From Tautonia rosea (GTDB lineage Bacteria > Planctomycetota > Planctomycetia > Isosphaerales > Isosphaeraceae), in the NCBI RefSeq assembly GCF_012958305.1, contig NZ_JABBYO010000004.1:310001-374000 (forward strand): a DNA stretch of 64,000 bases. Direction: 5' to 3'. The notes beneath the pieces were generated by a model, which was not told the DNA's origin, did not search any database, and worked only from the letters and a program-made list of their open reading frames with translations. Both the position numbers and the translations under genes were made by a program. Every line of letters begins with the position of its first letter. The stretch's first letter is position 1. Positions 8,416-17,435 of this stretch are shown piece after piece.

Positions 8416-9759
8416 ATGCAACGGAACGATCTGGCGAGGGGGAGGCGGCGGGTCGGCCTGGGATTGGCGATGATGGTGGTTGGGGTGATCGGCTGGATCG
8501 CCGCGCCGGGGGTGCCGGTGATGTGGGGCCCTCGGGCGAGTGCCGAGCGGATGGAGGCTGGCCACGCACTGTTCGTTCACGAGTGGCTGCCGCACGACCC
8601 GATTGCCCAGGCCGACGGGCTGGGGCCGGTCTTCAATGCACGCTCGTGCGTCGAGTGCCACTTTCAAGGAGGAGTCGGCGGGGGGGGATCGAACGAGTTC
8701 AACGTGCTGGCGTTCGAGGCGAAGCCGACCCACACCCGGCCCGAGATCGAGGGAGGGCTCGTTCACAAGTTCGCCGTTGAGAACCACTTTCTTGAAGACG
8801 TCTCGCATCTTCGAACCCTGTTCCCGATCGTCCCCGATGCGATCCGGATCACCAACGGTTGCTATGTGCTCGTCCGCGATTTCGATCCGGTGAAGACCGA
8901 GCACGTGAATTCGACCGCCCTGTTCGGAGCGGGCTGGATTGATCGCATCTCAAGCCGAAGCATCACCCGGCGTAACCTGGCGGCATCGCTGCAGACGATG
9001 GGACGTGAGCTGAGTTCCGATTTCAAGACCATGCCCCCTGGTCGTTACCGCATCTTGCCTGATGGCCGGGTCGGCAAGTTCGGCTGGAAGGCGCAGTTCG
9101 CCACACTCGAAGAATTCGTGGCCGCTGCCTGTGCCAACGAGCTGGGTCTGGGCAACCCACACATGGAGCAAGCCAAGCCGAGGGTCGACATTCCTTACCC
9201 CGACATGCCGGCCGACCTTGACCACACACAGTTCGGTTCGCTCGTGGCGTTCGTCGAGACCTTGCCCCGCCCTGAGGAAATCGTCCCGGACGATCCGAAG
9301 GGTCAGGCCGAGGTCGAGCATGGCCGGTTGGTGTTTGAGCGAGTCGGATGCGCCATCTGTCACGTGCCGAATCTGGGCGGCGTGACGGGGGTGTATAGCG
9401 ATTTCCTGCTGCATCGGCTCGTCGATCGCAAGGCCGGATATGCGTTTACCGATGTCTTGACCGGCGTCCCGATTCCCCGAGAACACCCGGATGCCGAGGA
9501 ATGGCGCACGCCTCCGCTTTGGGGGGTGGCCGATTCAGCCCCTTACTTCCACGACGGCACCAGCCCGACCCTCCTCCACGCGATCGAGCGGCACAAGGGG
9601 GATGCGCTGCCGGTGTCGAAGGCGTTCAAGAGGCTTTCGGACGAGGACAAGCAGGCCTTGATCCGGTTCCTCGAATCGCTCCGGGCTCCCTCGGATGCAA
9701 TGCCCGTTCCCGAGCCGTCAGTCCCCGAGAACGGTCTTGCCGTCGCTCGGGCCGAGTAG
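8416..9759 (+). CDS. Di-haem oxidoreductase family protein (DUF1111/thiol oxidoreductase-like)
   Basis: The 447-residue protein carries two c-type haem sites, CVECH at residues 78-82 and CAICH at 312-316, and an N-terminal hydrophobic anchor (about 13-32), so it should act in the periplasm. The layout fits the DHOR family, once called thiol oxidoreductases and related to MauG and cytochrome c peroxidases. A terminal segment PPLWGVADSAPYFHDGTSPTLLHAI is characteristic, with the histidine probably a haem ligand region. The ATG at 8416 follows GGGAGGAG by 5 bases. A redox role is firm, substrate unknown. The gene stands alone, 232 bases after the isomerase and convergent with the hydrolase. Confidence 0.9.
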   Translation: MQRNDLARGRRRVGLGLAMMVVGVIGWIAAPGVPVMWGPRASAERMEAGHALFVHEWLPHDPIAQADGLGPVFNARSCVECHFQGGVGGGGSNEFNVLAFEAKPTHTRPEIEGGLVHKFAVENHFLEDVSHLRTLFPIVPDAIRITNGCYVLVRDFDPVKTEHVNSTALFGAGWIDRISSRSITRRNLAASLQTMGRELSSDFKTMPPGRYRILPDGRVGKFGWKAQFATLEEFVAAACANELGLGNPHMEQAKPRVDIPYPDMPADLDHTQFGSLVAFVETLPRPEEIVPDDPKGQAEVEHGRLVFERVGCAICHVPNLGGVTGVYSDFLLHRLVDRKAGYAFTDVLTGVPIPREHPDAEEWRTPPLWGVADSAPYFHDGTSPTLLHAIERHKGDALPVSKAFKRLSDEDKQALIRFLESLRAPSDAMPVPEPSVPENGLAVARAE

Positions 9760-9873
9760 GTGCCCCGACGCGGCATACTCCGAAGCGAGCGTTTCCCAAC
9801 GACCGGGAATCGAGGATCGGAACGAAGCTCCTCGGCTCCCGGTTCGTGGATTTACGAATCCTGCAAGGGAGGA

Positions 9874-10656
9874 TCAACCTTCCGCAAGCAGATGTTCGGC
9901 CAGGAATGTGGTGATCTGTTTCCAGGCGTCGTCGGCGGCATCTTCCACGTACTGGTTGCCGCCGGGGCGCATGAAGGCGTGCCCGGCGCTGTCGTAAAGG
10001 TGCAGGTCAACGGTGGAGCCGGCCTTCTTCAGAGCGTCGAAGACCTGTCGGACGCGGTCGGCGGGGATGCCTCGATCCTGCGCCCCGAAGATGCCGAGTA
10101 CAGGGCGGCCGGCGAGGGCGTCGATTTGATCGGGCTCAATCGAGACGCTGCCGTAGCAGATGATCGTCGGGCCGATGGCGTCGGACTGCTGGGCAATCAT
10201 GCGTGAGTACATTCCGCCCATGCACCAGCCCACGGCGGCAATCTTTCGGTCCTGGTCGACGCGGTCGAGCGTCTGAAGGTACTCGATCGCTCCCTTGAGG
10301 TGGCCGACCCCTTCGCTCGGGTCGAGGGCACGCATCAGCTCATGAGCCTCGCCGGGGTCGTCGGTGGCCTTGCCGTCGTAGAGGTCGACCGCCAACGCGA
10401 CGTAGCCGAGATCGGCCATGCGGTCGGCGTTCTCCTTGATCCAGTCTGTTAGGCCCCACCACTCCTGAATGACCAGGATCGCCGGGGCCTTGGCGTCTCC
10501 TTCGGGGAGAGCGAGGTAGCCTTTGGTTGATGTTCCCATCGGATTCTTGAACTCGACCATCTCTCCGGCAACGGCCGGGGTCGAGGCCGCGCCGATCAGG
10601 AGTAAGGCGACGGCCAGCATGCGGCCAGAGCCGCCGATGTGCGATTGCGTGGGCAT
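9874..10656 (-). CDS. Dienelactone hydrolase family protein, secreted
   Basis: The 260-residue alpha/beta hydrolase has the dienelactone hydrolase triad: nucleophile Cys145 in GWCMGG, Asp194 in GAQDRG and His226 in AGHAFM. Residues 1-30 form a signal peptide ending AVA. The family hydrolyses enol lactones and related esters; this secreted form could act on many esters and its substrate is unknown. The ATG at 10656 is preceded by AGGGGGA about 9 bases away, whereas a further upstream ATG at 10683 has no such site. It converges with the di-haem gene (113 bases between stops). Confidence 0.9.
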   Translation of the reverse strand: MPTQSHIGGSGRMLAVALLLIGAASTPAVAGEMVEFKNPMGTSTKGYLALPEGDAKAPAILVIQEWWGLTDWIKENADRMADLGYVALAVDLYDGKATDDPGEAHELMRALDPSEGVGHLKGAIEYLQTLDRVDQDRKIAAVGWCMGGMYSRMIAQQSDAIGPTIICYGSVSIEPDQIDALAGRPVLGIFGAQDRGIPADRVRQVFDALKKAGSTVDLHLYDSAGHAFMRPGGNQYVEDAADDAWKQITTFLAEHLLAEG

Positions 10657-10906
10657 TGGATCAGGTCCCCCTGGCTCGGTCATGGGTGCAATGTGAGGGG
10701 TTCAGGATGGGATAGTGCCTCGGATTCCCGAACGGTTCCTCTGATTGATTGAACCGGCCCCGGACGATCGGGTCAACGGGCCGGTTGGAGGGGAAACACC
10801 GGCATCGATCGTGCCGATCATTCCGGGGTCGAGTCATTTTGCGTGGTAAAGTTCCTCAAGCTGACGACTGTCTTCACCCCTGCGACTGCATCTCGGAGCT
10901 TCCATC

Positions 10907-11431
10907 ATGATTCGGACCAACCTCTTGCTTCCGATCGGGGCTGCGCTCCTCCTGATCGGAATGAGCACCAATGCCGAGGCAGGTGGGCGTCGTGTGCGCT
11001 CGTCGGTTCCGGTCGTGACGGGGGTGCCAGTCGCCTCGCCGACCTCGGCGGTCATTGTGCCGTCCGTGCCTGTGCCGACCGTAGCCCGATCGCCCTACCT
11101 GGGCACCTTCCGGCCCGACCCGACCCTGGTCATCCGCTCCGGGTACAACACCGGAGGAGGATACAGCCCTGGCGACCTGCCGACCTCCTACGGAAGTATG
11201 TCGCTCTATGGACCGTTTTCGAGGCTTCGCTCGGTGCCGACCGAGGTGGTGACTTACTCCCGAGGCTACGATGGGGTGCTCCGGCCCACCTCGTCGGGCA
11301 TCTCGTACGAATACACCAATCCGGCGCTCTATCCTGATACGACCTTGGTTCCGACCCGGATGACAATCGATCCGTCGAACGGCTCTCGGGTGCGATCGGG
11401 CTTTGGCCGCTATCTGCTCGGCCAGCAATAA
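10907..11431 (+). CDS. Small secreted protein of unknown function
   Basis: The 174-residue product has a clear signal peptide (MIRTNLLLPIGAALLLIG, cleavage after AEA near residue 25). The mature part is basic, rich in Val, Ser, Pro, Tyr and Arg, with many Tyr and Gly positions (for example YNTGGGYSPG), and lacks cysteines and recognisable domains. The ATG follows a GGAG site by about 9 bases. A flexible, structural or envelope-bound role is only a guess. Base composition resembles its neighbours. It stands alone between the hydrolase and a convergent large gene (113 bases between stops). Confidence 0.72.
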   Translation: MIRTNLLLPIGAALLLIGMSTNAEAGGRRVRSSVPVVTGVPVASPTSAVIVPSVPVPTVARSPYLGTFRPDPTLVIRSGYNTGGGYSPGDLPTSYGSMSLYGPFSRLRSVPTEVVTYSRGYDGVLRPTSSGISYEYTNPALYPDTTLVPTRMTIDPSNGSRVRSGFGRYLLGQQ

Positions 11432-11544
11432 CTCCCAGGCGAATCGACCATGTTTGGTTGTCGGCTGGAACGTGTTGTGCGGACTGATCTTCAGGATTGA
11501 TCTGATAATCGGTTCGTACAGCATGCTCCCGCAAGACTGGTGCC

Positions 11545-13941
11545 TCAAGGAGTTGCCAGGCGGCGGCGGAGGCGCAGGAAGCGGTCGCGGAGGTCATTGT
11601 TGCCGCCAAGGTCGGGGTGAAGGGCCATTGTGCCGTCGATCAGGCGACGAGCCTCGGTCGGTCGGCTGGTCCGATAATAGGCCACGGCCAGGCCATAGCG
11701 GGCTTCGAGCCATCGGGATGAGCCGGGGGTGCTGGCGGCAATGACGGCGCGATGGGCGTCGGCCGCCTGATGATAGAGCCCGAGCCGGTCGAGGGCATCG
11801 GCCAGCGGAGCGATCAATTCGGCCGGGAGTCGGGACGCGTCGAGGTCGCCCGACCACGACTCGGCCGCTCTCCGGGCCCCGTCGAGGTCACCCATGTCGA
11901 TCTGACCTCGGATGCGGATGACCCGGGCTCGTGCCCGGAGGCTGGGATCGAGCGTGTTCGACTGCGAAAGCACCCGCTCGGTGAGGAGCCGGGAGATGGC
12001 CGAGACACGACGCCGAGCCGGATCAGACAGCGAGGAAGCTGCGCGGTCGAGTCGGGCGGCCAGATCGACGATCTGCTCGGGTTCGGATTGCTCCAGTTCT
12101 GCCCGGGCGTTCCGCTCCGCGTCGGTTTCTCGAGCCGCAACGGCCTGAGCGACGATCCGAAGCCGTCGAGCGTGGTCGCGACGGTCGGCAAGGACCTCGG
12201 TGGCGACCAGGCGGTCGAGGATCACCAGCGCGTCTTCGACCGAGCCAAGTCCGGGGGTCAGCTCCAACTCCGCCCTCGACAGGTCGAGGGCGTTGCGGTC
12301 GATCGGATCGGTGGCCTCGGACCGGGCGTCGTCGAGGGCGGTGCGGGCCTCGATCAGGCGATCACGGGCCTCTCGGGTCCGATCGGCGAGGAGCAAGGAC
12401 TCAATCGTCTTGCGATGCGTCTCGACCAGGGCAAGCCGAGACTCTCGCCACCGAGCATGACCGGCTGGTACCTCGGACCAGAGTGCAATGGCGTCGCGAT
12501 CTCTGCCGACCGACGCCCGAAGCTGCCCGAGAATCCAGCGGGCTTCCGAGGCGGTCGGGTCGTCTGGGAAAGCGGCAATGTGGTCTTCCAGCGCGGCTTC
12601 GTACGAGGCTCGGACCGTTCCATCCTGACCGGGAGTCGAGGCGAGCCGCCCCAGCGCCAACGCGTACAGGAGGCTGCCGTTGGCCCGCTGATCGGCCGGG
12701 GCAGGACTCTCGGAGGACTGGGCCGTGGCTGCGATCGGTGCAAGGGCTTGCACTGCTTCGGCCGTGCGACCGGCTCGGACGAGCGTGGCCGCGGCCCGGT
12801 ATCGCATCAGCCAGGCCCGTTCCAGGTCCCCCAGGCGTTCGGCGTGGTCCGCCCCAGCCTGATTGAGCCGGACGGCCTGATCCACGTCGCCCAGGGCCAG
12901 GTGTCCTTCGGCCATCAACTCCCAGAGGCCGGGGTCGTCCCGATCGTCCGGTTCGAAGATCGTGGCGGCCAGGCTTGCCAGGGCGGCGTTGGCGTCGGGA
13001 TGTTCGGCCAGGCGAAGCCGACGAACTCGGGTGATGGCGTCGGTCTCGGCTTCCGAACGCTCGCGGCCGGGAAAGAGGTCGATCCACTGTCGAGCCCGGA
13101 CCCGGACCGCTCGGAAATCCTTCGACGGCCGATCCAGCTCGGAGCGATCAATGAACGCGATCGCCTCGTCAAACTGCTTGTCGGCCAGGAGGATGGCGAC
13201 CTTGGTATCGACCCGGTCGGCCTCGCCTGGGCCGTCTTGTTCTTCCGCTTCGGCAAACGCTTGCTCCGCCTCGCGAATCTGCCCGGCCTCGACCAGCAGC
13301 CGGGCTTTCAACAACGCCACATGGCCTCCCAGGGGTGGGACAATCGGCAGGCCTCGCAGCCGGCCGAGTGCCTGCTGACGAAGGTCGAGGGCCATGCCGG
13401 GATCGTCCTCCAGGTTTGCCCGATCGACCAGCGCCTGAGCGTACCGGAAGCGAATGTTCTGGGCCATCAGCTCGCTCTCAGGCAGGCGGTTCGTCTCGGT
13501 CCAGAGACGTCGAAGTCGGGCGATGGCGTCGTCGAGCGCCTTGATTCCCTCGACCTTCGCCCCCGAGTTTCCTGGTGATCGCTCAAACTGCAAGGCCCAG
13601 GTGTGCCCCTCGGCCCATCGGTAGACTCCGGCTTGAAGGGCAATCGAGAGGGCCAGCGGGTGGCTCGGATCCCCTTTGAGAAACTCGTCGAGCAAGGCGA
13701 CGGCCTGGTTCCATCGCGTTGACCGAAGGCCGGCGGTCGGTTCGGCGCGGGCGGCCGAGTCGATCCGATCGGCCACGTCGAGAGCATACTTCCCCCGTTC
13801 CTCGCGGTCGATCGTCGCCTGCTTGAACCGTGTTCGGGCCGATGCAACCAGTTCCTCGATCTCTCGATCGCTGAGCGGTTCCGGATCGCCCGGGGTCTGC
13901 CCCAGCAAGAAAACCGCGAGCACGAGGGTGCCGAGTGTCAT
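11545..13941 (-). CDS. Large exported repeat-containing protein (TPR-like)
   Basis: This 798-residue protein starts with a short signal peptide (MTLGTLVLAVFLLG, cleavage after about residue 18). The rest is nearly all helical and rich in Ala, Arg, Leu and Glu, with alternating helix pairs of about 34 residues (for example EAEQAFAEAEEQDGP and YHQAADAHRAVIAAS near the end), the style of tetratricopeptide or Sel1-like repeats. No catalytic motif was found. Such proteins act as periplasmic scaffolds or adaptors in planctomycetes. The ATG at 13941 has GGAG 7 bases upstream and the longer frame reading from 14028 has no support. The gene is divergent from ispF (204 bases between). Confidence 0.75.
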   Translation of the reverse strand: MTLGTLVLAVFLLGQTPGDPEPLSDREIEELVASARTRFKQATIDREERGKYALDVADRIDSAARAEPTAGLRSTRWNQAVALLDEFLKGDPSHPLALSIALQAGVYRWAEGHTWALQFERSPGNSGAKVEGIKALDDAIARLRRLWTETNRLPESELMAQNIRFRYAQALVDRANLEDDPGMALDLRQQALGRLRGLPIVPPLGGHVALLKARLLVEAGQIREAEQAFAEAEEQDGPGEADRVDTKVAILLADKQFDEAIAFIDRSELDRPSKDFRAVRVRARQWIDLFPGRERSEAETDAITRVRRLRLAEHPDANAALASLAATIFEPDDRDDPGLWELMAEGHLALGDVDQAVRLNQAGADHAERLGDLERAWLMRYRAAATLVRAGRTAEAVQALAPIAATAQSSESPAPADQRANGSLLYALALGRLASTPGQDGTVRASYEAALEDHIAAFPDDPTASEARWILGQLRASVGRDRDAIALWSEVPAGHARWRESRLALVETHRKTIESLLLADRTREARDRLIEARTALDDARSEATDPIDRNALDLSRAELELTPGLGSVEDALVILDRLVATEVLADRRDHARRLRIVAQAVAARETDAERNARAELEQSEPEQIVDLAARLDRAASSLSDPARRRVSAISRLLTERVLSQSNTLDPSLRARARVIRIRGQIDMGDLDGARRAAESWSGDLDASRLPAELIAPLADALDRLGLYHQAADAHRAVIAASTPGSSRWLEARYGLAVAYYRTSRPTEARRLIDGTMALHPDLGGNNDLRDRFLRLRRRLATP

Positions 13942-14145
13942 GGGCTCGCTCCGGGGGTGGCGGATTCCGTCCGATTCAAAGAGGTCGAGACGTGACCTGA
14001 TCTCCGCACATTGTACGAGCGACTGCAAGCCGGGATCGGCGCGGGCCGAGTTCGAGGATGAAGTTGAGCGGGCTTCCGCACGGCCGGGATGGCGAGGCCT
14101 TGCCTCGTGAGGTACGATAATTCTTTTGTCGAAGGAGGCTCAGCC

Positions 14146-14634
14146 GTGCGAGTCGGGATCGGTCACGACACTCATCGCCTGGTCGAGGGGCGGCCCTTGA
14201 TCCTCGGAGGCGTGCGGATCGACTTCGACCGTGGCCTGGCCGGGCATTCCGACGCCGACATCGTCTTGCATGCCGTGGCTGACGCCTTGCTCGGGGCCGC
14301 GGCGCTGGGCGACATCGGCGAGATCTTCCCCGACACCGACCCCCAGCACGAAGGGCTCGACAGCGGCAAACTCCTGGCCGAGGTCGTTTCCCGAGTGGCG
14401 TTGTCAGGCTGGCAGGCGGTCAACTGCGACCTCGTGATCCACGCCCAGCGCCCGAAGCTGCTCGACCACAAGCCCGCCATTCGCGCCAATGTCGCCCGGT
14501 TGCTTGGCCTGCCCGAAGACGCCGTGAACGTGAAGGCCAAAACCGGCGAGCACGTCGGCCCGATCGGTCGGAGCGAGGCGATGAGTTGTGAGGCGATCGT
14601 GCTGGTCGAGCGAGCCGAGGGCCGGGGTCCGTGA
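14146..14634 (+). CDS. ispF: 2-C-methyl-D-erythritol 2,4-cyclodiphosphate synthase
   Basis: IspF converts CDP-methylerythritol 2-phosphate into the cyclic diphosphate, a step in the MEP isoprenoid pathway. The protein is 162 residues, the family length. Metal ligands are visible as D8 and H10 in GIGHDTHR and H42 in the HSDADIVLHA stretch (residues 34-43), and the GDIGEIFPDTDP and CDLVIHAQRPK motifs are complete. The start is a GTG at 14146 because GAAGGAGG lies 7 bases upstream. The stop overlaps a GTG (GTGA) that opens the next frame. Isoprenoid units made here could feed the squalene-hopene cyclase in the window. Confidence 0.97.
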   Translation: MRVGIGHDTHRLVEGRPLILGGVRIDFDRGLAGHSDADIVLHAVADALLGAAALGDIGEIFPDTDPQHEGLDSGKLLAEVVSRVALSGWQAVNCDLVIHAQRPKLLDHKPAIRANVARLLGLPEDAVNVKAKTGEHVGPIGRSEAMSCEAIVLVERAEGRGP

Positions 14635-14661
14635 CCGAGGACCGGAGCGAGCAACATCCCC

Positions 14662-14960
14662 ATGGCCTCCCGGGTCGGCGAATCAAGGCGACGCTCCCAG
14701 CGCTCCATCGGCCGGCTGATGGTTGCCATCGCATTGCTTGCCCTCGCACTGGCGATCGTTCGAGAGACAGTAAGACCCTGGCCGGGGAACAGGAGATCTC
14801 CGTTCTCAGCGCGTTCGGTATCCTGGTGTTGGGTGGCTTGCTGATCGCCGGGATGTACGGAGCGGCCTACCTGCTCTTGGTTATGATCCCCCGCGTCCTG
14901 CTCAATATCATCCTCTGGCTGATACCTTCCCTGCGAGCCGATACCGAAGATCCGCTCTGA
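14662..14960 (+). pseudogene. Small membrane protein, apparently split by a frameshift
   Basis: Two overlapping frames together look like one small membrane protein. The first (from the ATG at 14662) encodes a basic N-terminus and the helix RSIGRLMVAIALLALALAIV, a pattern common at the start of planctomycete membrane proteins, but reads to a stop at 14844 after nonsense-like residues. The second, one base out of phase, runs to 14960 and encodes two hydrophobic helices (GILVLGGLLIAGMYGAAYLL and PRVLLNIILWLIP) ending ADTEDPL. A shift near 14780 joins them. It could be a sequence error, a decayed gene or, less likely, two overlapping genes. The GTG at 14631 in the second frame overlaps the ispF stop but gives a poor N-terminus. 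Confidence 0.42.
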
Positions 14961-15020
14961 GAACCTCCCGCGGCGACCGACTGGCCCGCCAAGCGAACCC
15001 CGATCGGAACGACCACGACC

Positions 15021-16514
15021 ATGCCCATCCGCGTTTACAACACCTTGACCCAGACCAAGGAACCGCTTCAGACCGTCGTCCCCGGCAAGGTGGGCATGTA
15101 CGTCTGTGGGCCGACGGTTTACTCGAACAGCCACATCGGCCACATGGTCGGGCCGGTAATCTTTGACACGATCAAGCGGTTCCTCGTCCACAGCGGCTAC
15201 GGCGTAACCTGGGTGGTGAACATCACCGACGTCGACGACAAGCTTATCGTTCAGGCCAACGCCGAAGGCACAACCGTCAAGAACCTGGCCGAACGTGTGA
15301 CGGCCGACTACCTCGCCTGCCTCGACGCTCTGGGCGTAACGGGCATCGACCACATGCCCCGAGCAACCGAGCACATTGAGGGCATTCTCGGCATCACTCA
15401 GGGTCTCATCGACAAGGGCTTTGCCTATCCGTCCGGCGGCGACGTTTACTTCGACGTGAGCAAGGCCGCCGAGTACGGCAAGCTCAGCCACCGGAACCCC
15501 GAGGAACTCCAGGCCGGCGCCCGGATCGAACCGACCGAAAAGAAGAAGCACCCCGGCGACTTCGCTCTCTGGAAAGCCTCGAAGCCCGGCGAGCCCGCCT
15601 GGGAAAGCCCCTGGGGGCCCGGCCGGCCCGGTTGGCATATCGAATGCTCGGCCATGAGCATGAAATTACTCGGCGAACACTTCGATATCCACGGCGGAGG
15701 CCTCGACCTCGTCTTCCCCCACCACGAGAACGAGGTGGTACAGTCCGAGTGCTTCTCGGGCAAGACCTTCGCATCCTGCTGGATGCATCATGGGTTGCTC
15801 ACCAATAAAGGTCGGAAGATCAGCAAGTCCGATCCTGATACCGTCGTGCTCATGGTCGATCTGCTCGACCAGTACGAGCCCGACACGATCCGAGCCTTGC
15901 TCCTCTCCAGCCACTACCGACGCCCGATCGACTTCAGCCCGGCCCGCTTGCAAGAAGTCGAGCGAGGCCTGCGCGCCTTCCGGTCCCTCTTCGATCGCGT
16001 CGATCGCCTGACCGGGCGATCGTTCTATGGCCTTGACGCTCCTGCCTCGCGAGAGGATGGCGACCGCCACGCGTCTGGCGACCTGCCGCCCGACGTCCGA
16101 GACCATCGCTCCCGATTCCTCGAAGCGATGGACGACGACTTCAATACCGGAGGCGCGGTCGGCGAGCTGTTCGAACTCGTCCGGGCACTCAACCGCTTTG
16201 CCGACACTGAACACCTCGACGAACGCAAGGGGGAACCCTCCCCTGCCCTCGACTCCTGGACCAATGGGGTGATCGTCCTCCGCGAACTGTCCCGATTGCT
16301 CGGCCTGTTCCTCCGCCCTCCGACCCACACCGAGGCCGATGCCGGCGGCCTGACCGGCCCCTTGATCGAGCTATTCATCGAACTCCGCGCTCAGTCCCGC
16401 AAGGACCGCAACTTTGCCCTCGCCGACCAGATCCGCGACCGCCTCGCCGATCTCGGCGTGATTCTGGAAGACCGTCGCGACGGCACCGGCTGGAAGATCG
16501 AGAACGATCGCTGA
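15021..16514 (+). CDS. cysS: Cysteinyl-tRNA synthetase
   Basis: Charges tRNA-Cys with cysteine in the cytoplasm. The 497-residue product shows class I signatures: HIGH at residues 38-41 (in SNSHIGHMV), KISKS (the KMSKS equivalent) at 266-270, a zinc-ligand type cysteine in the CGPTVY motif, a second in GRPGWHIECSAMS and a histidine in HHENE. The C-terminal helical anticodon region is complete and length is typical. The start is the ATG at 15021. It lies 60 bases after the broken small gene; no clear operon partner. Confidence 0.98.
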   Translation: MPIRVYNTLTQTKEPLQTVVPGKVGMYVCGPTVYSNSHIGHMVGPVIFDTIKRFLVHSGYGVTWVVNITDVDDKLIVQANAEGTTVKNLAERVTADYLACLDALGVTGIDHMPRATEHIEGILGITQGLIDKGFAYPSGGDVYFDVSKAAEYGKLSHRNPEELQAGARIEPTEKKKHPGDFALWKASKPGEPAWESPWGPGRPGWHIECSAMSMKLLGEHFDIHGGGLDLVFPHHENEVVQSECFSGKTFASCWMHHGLLTNKGRKISKSDPDTVVLMVDLLDQYEPDTIRALLLSSHYRRPIDFSPARLQEVERGLRAFRSLFDRVDRLTGRSFYGLDAPASREDGDRHASGDLPPDVRDHRSRFLEAMDDDFNTGGAVGELFELVRALNRFADTEHLDERKGEPSPALDSWTNGVIVLRELSRLLGLFLRPPTHTEADAGGLTGPLIELFIELRAQSRKDRNFALADQIRDRLADLGVILEDRRDGTGWKIENDR

Positions 16515-16686
16515 TCGCGGCCACCCGTCTCTAGCGACTGGGACGCCTGCCCACGGCGGTGTAGGCACACTCTGCGCCGAATCCCTCCCCCTTCTTCAGA
16601 ATCCCCGGTGCCGTTCGCCCCGGTTGGGGTGGACGGATGCATCCGCCTTGGCGATGATCAAGGTCCAGGGACGGAGGAGGGGTTTG

Positions 16687-17271
16687 ATGGCATTGACAGT
16701 GGTGGAATCCGGCTCAGAGCAACCGTCGCGGCCGGTTCCCGGTCGGGTCGTCGGCATCGATCCCGGCCTGGGGGTCACGGGTTACGCCGTGATCGAACCG
16801 GCCCCTCGGCCGACATCCGGGCTGATCGGGCCGCCCCCTCTCGTGGTCGAGGCCGGGGTCATCCGCGCAAAGCGAGACGGAACGCTCGCGAGCCGGCTCG
16901 ACACCATCTACCAGGGGATTCTCGAAGTTCTCGACGCCTTCCCCCCCGGTGCCCTGGCCCTGGAGCAGGTTCACAGCCGCCCGGCACATCCAAGGACCGC
17001 CATTCTTATGGCCCACGCCCGAGGGGTGATCATGCTCGCCGCTGCGCAACGCGGGGTGCCGGTGATCGGTTACGCCGCCTCCCGGATCAAGAAGACCCTC
17101 ACCGGCCACGGCCGGGCGCCGAAGGAACAGATGCAGCACGCCATCCGGACCGAACTCGGCCTCGACCGCCTTCCCGAACCGCACGACGTCGCCGACGCCT
17201 GCGCCGTCGCGCTTTGCCATTTCCAGAACGAACGCAACCAAGGAGCCCTGCTCCGAGGCTCGAACGGGTAA
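16687..17271 (+). CDS. ruvC: Crossover junction endodeoxyribonuclease RuvC
   Basis: RuvC cuts Holliday junctions as a dimer in the RuvABC pathway. In the 194-residue protein the four acidic active-site positions are visible: D25 (GIDPG), E93 (LEQVH) and the pair D167/D170 (HDVADACAVAL). The ATG at 16687 follows GGAGGAGG by about 7 bases, and earlier in-frame ATGs have no RBS. A Pro-rich insert (about residues 37-53) lengthens the first hairpin relative to E. coli RuvC. ruvA and ruvB are not next to it. Identity is secure. Confidence 0.95.
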   Translation: MALTVVESGSEQPSRPVPGRVVGIDPGLGVTGYAVIEPAPRPTSGLIGPPPLVVEAGVIRAKRDGTLASRLDTIYQGILEVLDAFPPGALALEQVHSRPAHPRTAILMAHARGVIMLAAAQRGVPVIGYAASRIKKTLTGHGRAPKEQMQHAIRTELGLDRLPEPHDVADACAVALCHFQNERNQGALLRGSNG

Positions 17272-17435
17272 GTTGCTCAAGGCGATCGAACGGGGATGAA
17301 CCAGTCGAGTGGTTCCGGAGATCCGATGCCCTCATCCCATCTCCCCCGCCGCCGTTTGGCGCGTTAGGATAACGTCATCGTCGCTCCTTTGCATCGCCCG
17401 CATGATCGCCCCATCGTTCGAGTCGAGGTTCGTCC

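Noticed and set aside
11752-13578. 608-codon plus-strand frame opposite the large repeat protein
   Set aside because: It is Gly/Arg-rich without motifs and is antisense to a gene with signal peptide and helical repeats.
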